This document shows positions 13,284 to 19,881 of a stretch of 22,661 bases of DNA, in pieces. Source of the stretch: WVWN01 sp964563535 (lineage in GTDB: Bacteria > RBG-13-66-14 > B26-G2 > WVWN01). The position numbers and the translations under genes are program-made. The stretch lies in NCBI GenBank assembly GCA_964563535.1, contig CAZLXP010000036.1, positions 1 through 22,661 on the forward strand, given 5' to 3'. The first letter of the stretch is position 1; each line of letters starts with the position of its first letter. Below the pieces are notes generated by a model that was not told where the DNA came from, made no database searches, and saw only the letters and a program-made list of their open reading frames with translations.

Positions 13284-13832
13284 ATGAAGAAGACGCTCGT
13301 TGTTGCCGTCGTCGCCGCGACTCTCGCGGCTTGTCAAAGCGGGACAGAGCCCGTGCCGCCGCCCGAACCGACGGTTTTATACGAAAATTTCGAAGGGGGA
13401 CAATTCCCGCCGCCCGGGTGGGAAACCACCGCCCAGGGCAAAGTAAGTCTCGTGCGCATATACCGGAATGAAGAGGGCGGGAACCACTTCGCCACGCTCG
13501 CCGTCGAGGGGGGGCCAGGTTCGGCGGAGGGATATTTAACGACGCCGACGCTGCGCCGTAAGGGCGGCGTGGGTTTCGACGTATCGTTCCGTTACCGGCG
13601 CGGCATGAGCGGGGAGAACGAATACGCGTGCGCCAAGATCTACGACCCCCACGTGGAGGAAAGCCATAGTATCGAACTACGCTACGCCGACGGTTGGGTC
13701 GATAAATACCTCCGTTTCGGCGCTCTAACCGCCGAAGCGCTTCTCTATTTCTACGTCGAGGTAATCGAGGAAGGCGAAATCGCGCTCGACGTCGACGACG
13801 TCAAGGTAGAAGTCGCGTTTATGGAACGCTGA
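13284..13832 (+). CDS. Lipoprotein with jelly-roll-like domain
   Basis: The 182-residue product has a canonical lipoprotein signal, MKKTLVVAVVAATLAAC, with the lipidated cysteine at 17. A proline-rich linker (EPVPPPEPT) follows, then VLYENFEGGQFPPPGWETTA and sandwich-like strands (GYLTTPTLRRKGGVGFDVSF; IALDVDDVKVEVAF). The 'ENFEGG..PPGW' opening is common in MAM/laminin-G-like or carbohydrate-binding modules of surface proteins and is shared in part by the protein at 5956. ATG 13284 is chosen because the lipobox follows it; an extension to 13173 would bury the signal. Ribosome site weak. No VKALFR tag, consistent with lipid anchoring instead. Confidence 0.7.
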   Translation: MKKTLVVAVVAATLAACQSGTEPVPPPEPTVLYENFEGGQFPPPGWETTAQGKVSLVRIYRNEEGGNHFATLAVEGGPGSAEGYLTTPTLRRKGGVGFDVSFRYRRGMSGENEYACAKIYDPHVEESHSIELRYADGWVDKYLRFGALTAEALLYFYVEVIEEGEIALDVDDVKVEVAFMER

Positions 13833-13856
13833 CTAAGGGCCCGGACCCCCGTCATT

Positions 13857-13886
13857 AAGGGCTTGTTCGCAAGCCCTTTTTATTTT
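13857..13886 (+). terminator. Strong rho-independent terminator
   Basis: A nine-pair stem AAGGGCTTG/CAAGCCCTT with TTCG tetraloop is followed by TTTATTTT. Confidence 0.9.
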
Positions 13887-13972
13887 AGATTAGGCGGCGC
13901 GCGAGGCCCTGGCCCGCTACCCGGAGACGACGCGGCCGGCGGAAGGGAAATAAACCGGGCCAAAGAGAATTG

Positions 13973-14518
13973 ATGAAAAGGTTAATCGCCATTAGCTTAA
14001 TCCTCGCGGCCGGCGCTTCCGCCGCAAGTGTCGCGCTAAAACCTATTTGCCCGGAGGGCGGCTCTTCCGATAACGTCGTTGCAGCCGAAGAGGTTTCACT
14101 CGCGCTTGGTTTAAACGTATACTTATGCCTAACGCACAGGATATATTTCATACGCGATCCAAAATACTATAGCCACGTCTGGTTTTCCGAGGAAGATATC
14201 CCGGCGATCAAGGCCGATTACGCCCGGCTCGAAGCGGAGAGGGCGGCGGCCCGGGAGGAAAAGACCTCCCGGCTGAAAGCCGGCGGCTGGCCCGACGATA
14301 CGATAAACCGCGTTCTGGCGGGGCAGATAAAAATCGGCGATACGCCTGATATTGTCCGGGAGGCCTGGGGGCCTCCCGGCGAAAGCTATCAAAAGGATAC
14401 GCCTTCCGGTACCGCCGAAATTTGGCTTTACACAGACGGCACTTTTTCGCAACGTTGGGTCCGTTTTGAGGATGGAAAGGTTAGGCAATACAAGAACCAC
14501 ACCGTCCGCGGCGAGTAA
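13973..14518 (+). CDS. Secreted protein with a BamE/SmpA-like C-terminal segment
   Basis: The 181-residue product has the signal MKRLIAISLILAAGASA. Residues about 75-105 are a charged helix (AIKADYARLEAERAAAREEK). The C-terminal section reads GQIKIGDTPDIVREAWGPPG, then EIWLYTDGTFSQRWVRFEDG. The 'I..G.T...V...WG.P' followed by a short beta sheet resembles SmpA/OmlA (BamE-like) folds that often occur in envelope proteins. I rate that as fold similarity only. ATG 13973 is preferred to TTG 13970. The ribosome site is weak. Confidence 0.6.
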   Translation: MKRLIAISLILAAGASAASVALKPICPEGGSSDNVVAAEEVSLALGLNVYLCLTHRIYFIRDPKYYSHVWFSEEDIPAIKADYARLEAERAAAREEKTSRLKAGGWPDDTINRVLAGQIKIGDTPDIVREAWGPPGESYQKDTPSGTAEIWLYTDGTFSQRWVRFEDGKVRQYKNHTVRGE

Positions 14519-14573
14519 CCGGTTAGCGAGGCGAATTAATATTAGCCTAACCACCGAAATTTAAGGAGCATAA

Positions 14574-16067
14574 GTGTCCGGAAAATCCATCGCGATAATA
14601 GGCGCCGGCATCGCCGGCCTGGCCGCCGGCTGCTACGGCCGTATGAACGGCTACCGGACGCGCATCTTCGAGATGGACGTCCGCCCCGGCGGCCTGTGCA
14701 CGTCGTGGAAGCGCGGCGACTACACCTTCGACGGCTGCCTGCACTGGCTCGTCGGCTCGCGCGAGGGCGCGTTCCACAAGTTCTGGCGCGAGGTGGGCGC
14801 GCTGCAAGGGGCGCAGGTCGTCGACTTCGAGCGTTTCTTCGCGTACGAGGGCGCCGACGGCCGGACCGTCGAATTTTATAACGACCCCGACCGCCTCGCC
14901 GCGCACCTCCTCGAAATCGCGCCCGAGGACGCCGCCGTAATTAAAAAGTTCGCCGCCGCGGTCAAACGCGCAACCTCGTTCGAGACGTCGCTCGATAAGC
15001 CCGCCGAGCTCTACACCCTCGGCGACCGGCTCAAGGTGGTCGCCGCCATGCTCCCGCATATGGGCCTGTTTATGAAATGGGGCCGCGTTTCGCTGCGCGA
15101 CTTCGCCGCCCGGCTCAAGAGCCCGCTTCTGGCGGAGGCCATGACGCACGGCTTTTTCGCGGACGCGGCCGTGTTCCACTTCATCATTACGTTGGCCTGG
15201 ATGTGGCGGCGCAACGCCGGCTACACCGTCGGCGGCTCGCTCGCCTTGTCCCAAAGAATCGAGAAGAGGTACCTCGACCTCGGCGGCGACATTAGTTACG
15301 GCGCCCGGGTCGCGAAGGTCCTGGTGGAGGACGACCGCGCCGTCGGCGTCCGCCTGGCGGACGGGACCGAGCACCCCGCCGACTGCGTCATCTCCGCCGC
15401 CGACGGCCGGACGACTATTTTCGACATGCTGGATGGCCGCTACGTCGACGACAAGATACGCGGCTATTACGAGGAGCTGCCCGTCTTCACGCCGCTGCTA
15501 TACCTCTCGTTCGGCGTTGACGGCGCGTACGAGGGCGCGCCCCACTGCCTCACCTTCAACTTCGCCTCGCCGCCGCGGGTGGCGGGCGAGACGGTCGAAC
15601 GGGCGTTGCTCCGGGTATACAACTTCGACCCGACGCTGGCGCCGCCGGGCAAGACCGTCATGACGGTAATTTTCGAATCCAACTACGATTACTGGAAGAA
15701 GCTGCGCGACGAGGACCCGGACGGCTACCGAACCGGGAAGGACCGCGTCGCCGCGGCGGTCCTCGACGAGCTCGAGCGCCGCTTCCCCGGAATTAAAAAC
15801 AAGGTGGAGGCCCAGGACGTCGCGACGCCCGCGACGTTCGAGCGCTATACCGGCAACTGGCAGGGGACGTACGAGGGTTGGCGGATATCGCCCCGCACCC
15901 TCACGCTGCGCATGGACAAGGCGCTGCCGGGCCTGGCCGACTTCTGGATGGCGGGCCAATGGGTAATGCCGGGAGGAGGCCTGCCGAGCGCGCTGCTCGC
16001 GGGGCGGCAAGTCCTCCAGCTCATTTGCCACGGCGACCGCCGCGCGTTTACGGCGACGGAAGCGTAA
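14574..16067 (+). CDS. Phytoene desaturase-like FAD-dependent oxidoreductase
   Basis: The 497-residue product begins MSGKSIAIIGAGIAGLAAGC. The dinucleotide-binding GxGxxG is at residues 10-15, followed by an acidic strand end (IFEMD, 31-35) and RPGGLCTSW (37-45), as in CrtI/phytoene desaturase and retinol saturase-like enzymes. The C-terminus holds the second FAD signature (FWMAGQWVMPGGGLPSALLAGRQV). The family desaturates or isomerises isoprenoids, but no other carotenoid gene is nearby, so the substrate is open. Length is normal. AAGGAG five bases before GTG 14574 supports the start. Confidence 0.85.
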   Translation: MSGKSIAIIGAGIAGLAAGCYGRMNGYRTRIFEMDVRPGGLCTSWKRGDYTFDGCLHWLVGSREGAFHKFWREVGALQGAQVVDFERFFAYEGADGRTVEFYNDPDRLAAHLLEIAPEDAAVIKKFAAAVKRATSFETSLDKPAELYTLGDRLKVVAAMLPHMGLFMKWGRVSLRDFAARLKSPLLAEAMTHGFFADAAVFHFIITLAWMWRRNAGYTVGGSLALSQRIEKRYLDLGGDISYGARVAKVLVEDDRAVGVRLADGTEHPADCVISAADGRTTIFDMLDGRYVDDKIRGYYEELPVFTPLLYLSFGVDGAYEGAPHCLTFNFASPPRVAGETVERALLRVYNFDPTLAPPGKTVMTVIFESNYDYWKKLRDEDPDGYRTGKDRVAAAVLDELERRFPGIKNKVEAQDVATPATFERYTGNWQGTYEGWRISPRTLTLRMDKALPGLADFWMAGQWVMPGGGLPSALLAGRQVLQLICHGDRRAFTATEA

Positions 16068-16133
16068 AGGCCGCGGGCGACCCGGCTAAGGCGACGGCGT
16101 CGTCGAGCATAAGGAGGCGGATGATAGCCAACC

Positions 16134-16568
16134 ATGGCCGACGTCATTTTTTCGGATAAAGGACGCGCGCCGAGCGACGAGGAACTTGCGGCCGCGCTCG
16201 GCCGGAGTCGGGCGGCTTGGAAGCGGCTGCGGGAATTCTTAGCCGAGAGCTACGGCCTTGCCGGCGAGTGGGCGTATTACGGCCCCAAGGCCGGCTGGGT
16301 ACTGCGATACCGCAAGGGCGGCCGCGCGCTGACGACCCTCTCCCCCTACGAGGGTTTCTTCAACGTCCAGCTCGTACTGGGCGAGGCCGACTACGCGAAG
16401 GCGCGGACGGCCGAGCTGGACGAAAGTACGCGCGCCGCCATACAAGCCGCCCACCCTTACCACGACGGCCGGTGGCTCTTTCTTAACGTAAAATCACTCA
16501 AGGACCTGGGCGATATTATTACCCTTCTTCGCGTCAAGAGGAAACCCGCGTCGCGCGTCGAGCCTTAG
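16134..16568 (+). CDS. DUF3788 family protein
   Basis: The 144-residue product starts MADVIFSDKGRAPSDEELAA. WAYYGPKAGWVLRYRKGGRA, LSPYEGFFNVQLVLGEADY and YHDGRWLFLNVKSLKDLGDI with a final LLRVKRKP match the conserved DUF3788 pattern. It is a soluble protein of unknown function, fold related to DUF1801/YdhG-like domains as far as I recall. The start is odd: AAGGAGG is 16 bases upstream, better placed for ATG 16121, which opens an overlapping 12-codon frame. The next gene begins 19 bases after its stop. Confidence 0.85.
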   Translation: MADVIFSDKGRAPSDEELAAALGRSRAAWKRLREFLAESYGLAGEWAYYGPKAGWVLRYRKGGRALTTLSPYEGFFNVQLVLGEADYAKARTAELDESTRAAIQAAHPYHDGRWLFLNVKSLKDLGDIITLLRVKRKPASRVEP

Positions 16569-16587
16569 CCGCCGCGGACGCGAACCG

Positions 16588-16908
16588 ATGAACGAGAAGA
16601 CATATACCCAACGCGTCGTCGAGGTTATCAAGAGCATACCGCGCGGCAGCGTCGCGACGTACGGCCAGCTCGCGGCGATGGCGGGCAACCCGCGGGGCGC
16701 GCGCCAGGTAGTCAGAATTTTAGTATCGCTATCCCGAAAAGAAAAACTTCCCTGGCACCGCGTCATCAACAGCAAGGGTACGGTCTCGCTCACGGGCGCG
16801 GCCTTCGACGAGCAGAAGGCGCTGCTTCAGGCGGAGGGCGTCGTCGTCGACGGCCGCGGCGCGATAGACCTGAAAAAATATCAGTGGCGCCCGGACGTTT
16901 CGGCTTGA
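16588..16908 (+). CDS. Alkyltransferase-like protein (ATL), DNA lesion recognition
   Basis: The 106-residue product has the MGMT DNA-binding domain: IPRGSVATYGQLAAMAGNPR then GARQVVRILVSLSRKEKLPW and HRVINSKGTVS. In place of the PCHRV active site it has PWHRV (tryptophan at 56), so it cannot transfer alkyl groups. This is the defining feature of ATL proteins, which bind O6-alkylguanine and hand it to nucleotide excision repair. Arginine 39 is the helix 'arginine finger' used for base flipping. Length fits the family. No ribosome site is seen before ATG 16588. Probably cotranscribed with DUF3788. Confidence 0.9.
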   Translation: MNEKTYTQRVVEVIKSIPRGSVATYGQLAAMAGNPRGARQVVRILVSLSRKEKLPWHRVINSKGTVSLTGAAFDEQKALLQAEGVVVDGRGAIDLKKYQWRPDVSA

Positions 16909-16934
16909 TTTCGGGGGCGGCGATTTGCTATTAT
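16905..16934 (+). promoter_or_regulatory. Promoter for tRNA-Lys
   Basis: TTGATT (16905-16910), 18 bases and TATTAT (16929-16934) lie nine bases before the tRNA. The -35 overlaps the ATL stop codon. Confidence 0.6.
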
Positions 16935-16943
16935 TCACCCGCC

Positions 16944-17016
16944 GGGCCATTAGCTCAATTGGTAGAGCAACTGACTCTTAATCAGTAGGTTCTGGGTTCG
17001 ATTCCCGGATGGCCCT
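16944..17016 (+). tRNA. tRNA-Lys (anticodon CTT)
   Basis: The 73-base cloverleaf has acceptor GGGCCAT/ATGGCCC, D arm GCTC/GAGC, anticodon stem ACTGA/TCAGT with loop CTCTTAA, and T arm CTGGG/CCCGG with TTCGATT. Confidence 0.95.
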
Positions 17017-17030
17017 CATTTACTAAGCAG

Positions 17031-17059
17031 TTAGGCGGCCGCCGTGCGGGCCGCCCTAA
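17031..17059 (+). terminator. Possible terminator hairpin after tRNA-Lys
   Basis: The stem TTAGGCGGCC/GGCCGCCCTAA has one bulged base. There is no T-run, so factor-independent termination is uncertain. Confidence 0.4.
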
Positions 17060-17134
17060 TTGCGCAACGTATTTGCAACAAAAAATTCCCGTCGCGAGGG
17101 CCGCGATTAGCCATAATTAGACACTAAAATAACC

Positions 17135-17163
17135 TTGACATCTAAGACCTAGGCGATTAATAT
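17135..17163 (+). promoter_or_regulatory. Promoter of the PBECR-like/DUF2283 pair, implying a leaderless transcript
   Basis: TTGACA (17135-17140), exactly 17 bases and TAATAT (17158-17163). The expected transcription start, six to eight bases downstream, coincides with GTG 17169. Confidence 0.75.
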
Positions 17164-17168
17164 TTATT

Positions 17169-17513
17169 GTGGTTCGTCGGAAAGAGAGGGACGCCGTCGT
17201 CGCTAAGTATAAGGATTGGCACGGCGACGTTGTCGAGTTATCGAAAAAAATACTTACGCGCCACATACTAGTAAACCACCCGGACTTCTTCAGCGACGTT
17301 GGCCGTCTCGGAGAAGCGTTGACAGCCCCGGATAATGTAGTCAAGAAACGGCATGGCAGCGACGTTTGGTGGGTCAACAAAGAAATTGAATACCGGGGTG
17401 AAACCAAATACCTTAGGGTATGCGTCGCTAGAGTGCGCGGTCGGAAAACTATCCGGACCGCCTTTTTATCCGACACCCCGAAGAAGGGGGTTGTAGTATG
17501 GCGGAAAAAATAA
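17169..17513 (+). CDS. PBECR-like nuclease-fold protein, putative toxin
   Basis: The 114-residue basic product has YKDWHGDVVELSKKILTRHI, LVNHPDFF, LTAPDNVV and TAFLSDTPKKGVVVWRKK. The layout (W-G-x-VV-L-S, H-x4-HP, P-D-x-V, closing T-x5-P-x-KG-x3-W) matches small PBECR (barnase-EndoU-colicin E5/D-RelE) fold proteins that pair with DUF2283 proteins. The histidines of the HILVNHPD stretch are candidate catalytic residues. GTG 17169 has no ribosome site and sits at the predicted transcription start. It overlaps the next gene by 16 bases. AT-richer than its surroundings. Toxin function is inferred from fold and partner. Confidence 0.65.
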   Translation: MVRRKERDAVVAKYKDWHGDVVELSKKILTRHILVNHPDFFSDVGRLGEALTAPDNVVKKRHGSDVWWVNKEIEYRGETKYLRVCVARVRGRKTIRTAFLSDTPKKGVVVWRKK

Positions 17514-17788
17514 CCATCGAATACGACGAAGTCGCCGATATCATGTACGTACGGCGAGTAGGTTTCCGAGGTAACGCGATTGCGCGCGAACACCGCGACG
17601 AAGAAATGGTTAACGTTCTTTACGCCGAAAATACCGACGAAATCGTAGGCTTGATTATTACCGAATATTCCGCTTTCGTCTGTAAGTACGCGCCGCGCCC
17701 GGTTCGAAAAAAAATCACGGAAGTAGTCCCGCGTAAATTCGTCCGCGATTGTTACGCGCAATTTGCTAGCGCAACGACTTCGTCCTGA
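17498..17788 (+). CDS. DUF2283 family protein, putative antitoxin
   Basis: The 96-residue product starts MAEKITIEYDEVADIMYVRR. 'I.YDE.ADIMYV' is the DUF2283 signature; NVLYAENTDEIVGLIITEYS completes the beta-rich domain in residues 1-65. The C-terminal 30 residues are helical and basic and could bind the partner. AAGAAGGGGG about nine bases upstream is a good ribosome site inside the upstream gene. The overlap shows coupled translation. Confidence 0.75.
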   Translation: MAEKITIEYDEVADIMYVRRVGFRGNAIAREHRDEEMVNVLYAENTDEIVGLIITEYSAFVCKYAPRPVRKKITEVVPRKFVRDCYAQFASATTSS

Positions 17789-17806
17789 ACCGGTCCCGAA
17801 AAGGTT

Positions 17807-17836
17807 AGCCGAGCTTACTTACGCTCGGCTTTTTTT
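17807..17836 (+). terminator. Terminator of the PBECR/DUF2283 operon
   Basis: An eight-pair stem AGCCGAGC/GCTCGGCT is followed by TTTTTT. Confidence 0.9.
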
Positions 17837-17874
17837 AAACACGCAACCCCTTTCGGCGGCGCCGATTGTATTCC

Positions 17875-17904
17875 AAAAAAAACCCCGCCTCCTACGAGAC
17901 GGGG
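17875..17904 (-). terminator. Terminator of the first cold-shock gene
   Basis: On the minus strand the stem CCCCGTCTC/GAGGCGGGG (one mismatch) is followed by eight T residues. Confidence 0.85.
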
Positions 17905-17923
17905 CTTCGTCTTTTAGGCCCGG

Positions 17924-18130
17924 TTACTTAACGATCGTAACGTTCTCGGCCTGTGGTCCCTTTTTGCCTTGGACGACGTCGAACTCGACTTCCTGGCCTT
18001 CCGCGAGGGTCCGGAAACCCTCGCCTACGATGGCCGTGAAGTGCACGAAGACGTCTTCGCCTTCTTCCCGTTCGATGAAGCCGTAGCCCTTGGCGTCACT
18101 GAACCACTTGATTTTTCCTTTTTCGGACAT
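17924..18130 (-). CDS. Cold-shock domain protein (copy 1)
   Basis: The 68-residue product starts MSEKGKIKWFSDAKGYGFIE. RNP1 KGYGFIE (14-20) and RNP2 DVFVHF (26-31) are intact, as is the ending KKGPQAENVTIVK. It is a single OB-fold RNA chaperone of the CspA family. It is transcribed from the strong promoter at 18344-18372 with a leader of about 205 bases containing the conserved element at 18284-18312. GGGAG, about 12 bases before the ATG, is the only ribosome site and lies in the region that can pair with that element. Confidence 0.97.
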   Translation of the reverse strand: MSEKGKIKWFSDAKGYGFIEREEGEDVFVHFTAIVGEGFRTLAEGQEVEFDVVQGKKGPQAENVTIVK

Positions 18131-18144
18131 TTGCTGATTGAACT

Positions 18145-18312
18145 CCCGATACTACCCCGACGCCCGGGCGGCCGGCGAGCCACCATGTTTCAACTCGCCT
18201 GCGCTAACCCATACTCCCGTCTTTCGTTTAAAGAGCCGCCCGCGCTGAAAAACGCGGAAGTAGCCGGGTCGTGCGGTGCGTGCAATACCGAGGTTCTTGA
18301 CGTACACCTCCT
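18145..18312 (-). promoter_or_regulatory. Structured leader RNA of csp copy 1
   Basis: Read on the minus strand, AGGAGGT, nine variable bases and GAACCTCGGTATT (18284-18312) are shared with the other csp leader. GAGGT can pair locally with ACCTC. Alternatively CTCGGTATTGC can pair, with several G-U pairs, with GTAGTATCGGG at 18145-18155, whose GGG begins the ribosome site. The two pairings share bases and exclude each other. See the finding on the csp leaders. Confidence 0.55.
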
Positions 18313-18343
18313 CTACTTAAGAATGCGAGCACTCTTTGAGCAT

Positions 18344-18372
18344 ATTATAATAGATAAATAATCAAAAGTCAA
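18344..18372 (-). promoter_or_regulatory. Promoter of csp copy 1
   Basis: On the minus strand, TTGACT (18367-18372), 17 bases and TATAAT (18344-18349). Confidence 0.85.
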
Positions 18373-18434
18373 GGATATTCTCGCGTCGGGACCTCTGCGG
18401 CCCGGTTCCCTTCAGGCCGCCGTAAAAATAGGGC

Positions 18435-18458
18435 CCGGCGCGTGCGCCGGTTTTATTT
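18435..18458 (+). terminator. Plus-strand terminator in the csp intergenic region
   Basis: CCGGCGC/GCGCCGG with a two-base loop, then TTTTATTT. No plus-strand gene lies directly upstream; it would stop antisense readthrough before copy 2. Confidence 0.6.
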
Positions 18459-18492
18459 AAAAAAAACCCCGCCTCCGGGAAGGAAGGCGGGG
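18459..18492 (-). terminator. Terminator of the second cold-shock gene
   Basis: On the minus strand the stem CCCCGCCT/AGGCGGGG is followed by eight T residues. Confidence 0.85.
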
Positions 18493-18511
18493 CTTCGCCT
18501 CTTGGGGCTCG

Positions 18512-18718
18512 TTACTTAACGAGCTTCACGTTCTCGGCTTGTGGTCCTTTCGTGCCCTGGACGACGTCGAACTCAACCTCTTGACCCTCTTGGAGGGTCC
18601 GAAAACCCTCCGCGGTAATGGCCGAGTAATGGACGAAGACGTCGTCGCCTTCCTCACGTTCGATGAAGCCGTACCCTTTGGCCTCGCTGAACCACTTGAC
18701 GCGTCCTTTTTCAGACAT
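18512..18718 (-). CDS. Cold-shock domain protein (copy 2)
   Basis: The 68-residue product starts MSEKGRVKWFSEAKGYGFIE. RNP1 KGYGFIE and RNP2 DVFVHY are intact. It differs from copy 1 at about ten positions (for example TAEGFRTLQEGQ against VGEGFRTLAEGQ), so the two are tandem paralogues. It has its own promoter and terminator. No strong ribosome site precedes the ATG; GGGGA about 22 bases upstream lies inside the predicted long-range pairing of its leader. Confidence 0.97.
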   Translation of the reverse strand: MSEKGRVKWFSEAKGYGFIEREEGDDVFVHYSAITAEGFRTLQEGQEVEFDVVQGTKGPQAENVKLVK

Positions 18719-18733
18719 GCACCAACGCTAAGC

Positions 18734-18900
18734 CGGTATTCCCCGCTCCCGGACGTACGGCGGACGTCTCGACCTCCGCCCGCTTGCGCTCCACGCACAC
18801 ACGCCAAAGCCCGCTCGACAAAACGCCCCCCGCCGTCGCGGCCGGGAAGAGTCGGGCCGGGCGCTCAGGGAAATACCGAGGTTCCTAGCTCTAACCTCCT
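18734..18900 (-). promoter_or_regulatory. Structured leader RNA of csp copy 2
   Basis: The element AGGAGGT-N9-GAACCTCGGTATT is at 18872-18900, the same distance (154 bases) from the start codon as in copy 1. GAGGTT/AACCTC can form a local hairpin. CGGTATTTCCC can pair along 11 bases with GGGGAATACCG at 18734-18744, 15 bases before the ATG. Confidence 0.55.
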
Positions 18901-18938
18901 TGCAACGTTGAAAAATTAATGCGGCTCGTTAACGCCCC

Positions 18939-18967
18939 ATTCTAAAAAAAGAGCGCGTTAATGTCAA
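18939..18967 (-). promoter_or_regulatory. Promoter of csp copy 2
   Basis: On the minus strand, TTGACA (18962-18967), 17 bases and TAGAAT (18939-18944). Confidence 0.8.
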
Positions 18968-19019
18968 GTATTTTCATAAACTATAGGCCGCCCAAAAAAC
19001 CTTCGCACATAAAAAAGAC

Positions 19020-19048
19020 TTGCGGCGAGAGTTTAACGCGCCTATAAT
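19020..19048 (+). promoter_or_regulatory. Promoter of the tagged secreted gene at 19070
   Basis: TTGCGG (19020-19025), 17 bases and TATAAT (19043-19048), 21 bases before the start codon. It is divergent from the csp promoter. Confidence 0.75.
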
Positions 19049-19069
19049 GACCTTAGAGGAGGTATGATG

Positions 19070-19825
19070 ATGAAGTATATCGCGTTAGGGTTTTCGTTTT
19101 TATGCGTCGCCGCGGCGGCGTTCGGGGCTTTGGGCGACGTCGTCGCCTCGTGGCCTAGCCCCGGCGGCCAAATCGTCGCTTTGGGCGCGAGCACCTCGTA
19201 TATATATTCCTTGTCTTCTTCCCAAAACCGGGTATATATAATGAACATCACTACCGGTTCCGTCGTCGGCTCGTTTCCGGCCGCGGCCGGCGGTAATACC
19301 CGCGGCCTGGCGTACGTCTCCGGCGGCTACCTGTGGCAAGGCAAAAGCTACTCCGCCCCCTTCGAGTTCTACGAGACCAACGCCACCACGGGCAGCATAT
19401 ACCGGTCCATACCGAGCCCGGGCATAAATAACCGCGGCCTCGCGCCGCTGTGCACCGGCGACGGCGGCGTCGGCACGACCGCCCTCCTGTCCACGACCTG
19501 GACGGCCCCCTGGCTTTTGCACCACGTTAACATGACGACCGGCAGCGTCACCGCTTCTTATTCCACCCCCGCCGGCGTTTTCGACCCGGCCTATGATTGG
19601 CGTAACCGCCTCGTCTGGGGGGCGTGGTCCTCCAATACCATTAACGGCTTCACCACGACCGGCTCCCTCGTCGCGACCTTCAGGGCGGGCGAAAGTATCT
19701 TCGGCGCCACCTATAACGCCGAATACCTCTACCTGGCGCAAAACACCATATGGAAGGTCCACTGCCCCCAAAACTTGGGCGTCGAGCCGGCGTCGTTCGG
19801 GAAGGTCAAGGCCATCTTCAGGTAA
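19070..19825 (+). CDS. Secreted propeller-like protein with C-terminal VKAIFR tag
   Basis: The product is 251 residues from the third of three consecutive ATGs. That ATG is seven bases from GAGGAGG; the first is only one base away. A signal peptide (MKYIALGFSFLCVAAAAFGA) is followed by blade-like repeats, each with a 'TGS' turn: NITTGSVVGSFP, NATTGSIYRSIP, NMTTGSVTASYS, TTTGSLVATFR. This suggests a small propeller or solenoid. The C-terminus GVEPASFGKVKAIFR parallels SPASLGRVKALFR of the protein at 5956. Function unknown; probably surface-exposed. Confidence 0.75.
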   Translation: MKYIALGFSFLCVAAAAFGALGDVVASWPSPGGQIVALGASTSYIYSLSSSQNRVYIMNITTGSVVGSFPAAAGGNTRGLAYVSGGYLWQGKSYSAPFEFYETNATTGSIYRSIPSPGINNRGLAPLCTGDGGVGTTALLSTTWTAPWLLHHVNMTTGSVTASYSTPAGVFDPAYDWRNRLVWGAWSSNTINGFTTTGSLVATFRAGESIFGATYNAEYLYLAQNTIWKVHCPQNLGVEPASFGKVKAIFR

Positions 19826-19846
19826 GGTACGATACGCGGCTACAAG

Positions 19847-19874
19847 AAGGCGGGCCCCCGGGCCCGCCTTTTCA
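19847..19874 (+). terminator. Terminator after the tagged secreted gene
   Basis: A long GC stem AAGGCGGGCCC/GGGCCCGCCTT is followed by TTCATT. Confidence 0.75.
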
Positions 19875-19881
19875 TTCCCCC

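Noticed and set aside
10136..13300. A third copy of the tRNA-Arg att-like repeat that would include the DUF4209 operon in the element
   Set aside because: No further copy of the 16-base repeat is seen beyond 10135, so the operon cannot be placed inside the same element on this evidence.
14547..15374. Minus-strand frame of 275 codons opposite the FAD oxidoreductase
   Set aside because: The opposite strand encodes a complete phytoene desaturase-like protein with clear motifs; the antisense frame shows no ribosome site or family pattern.
17017..17890. Search for a repeat of the tRNA-Lys 3' end that would make the PBECR/DUF2283 pair an integrated element
   Set aside because: No second copy of the tRNA 3' end was found by eye in the following sequence.
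18131..18312. Possible upstream peptide in both csp leaders (reading N-L-G-I near its start in each)
   Set aside because: The shared residues come from the conserved RNA element; the supposed start overlaps the AGGAGGT and the rest of the two frames is unrelated.
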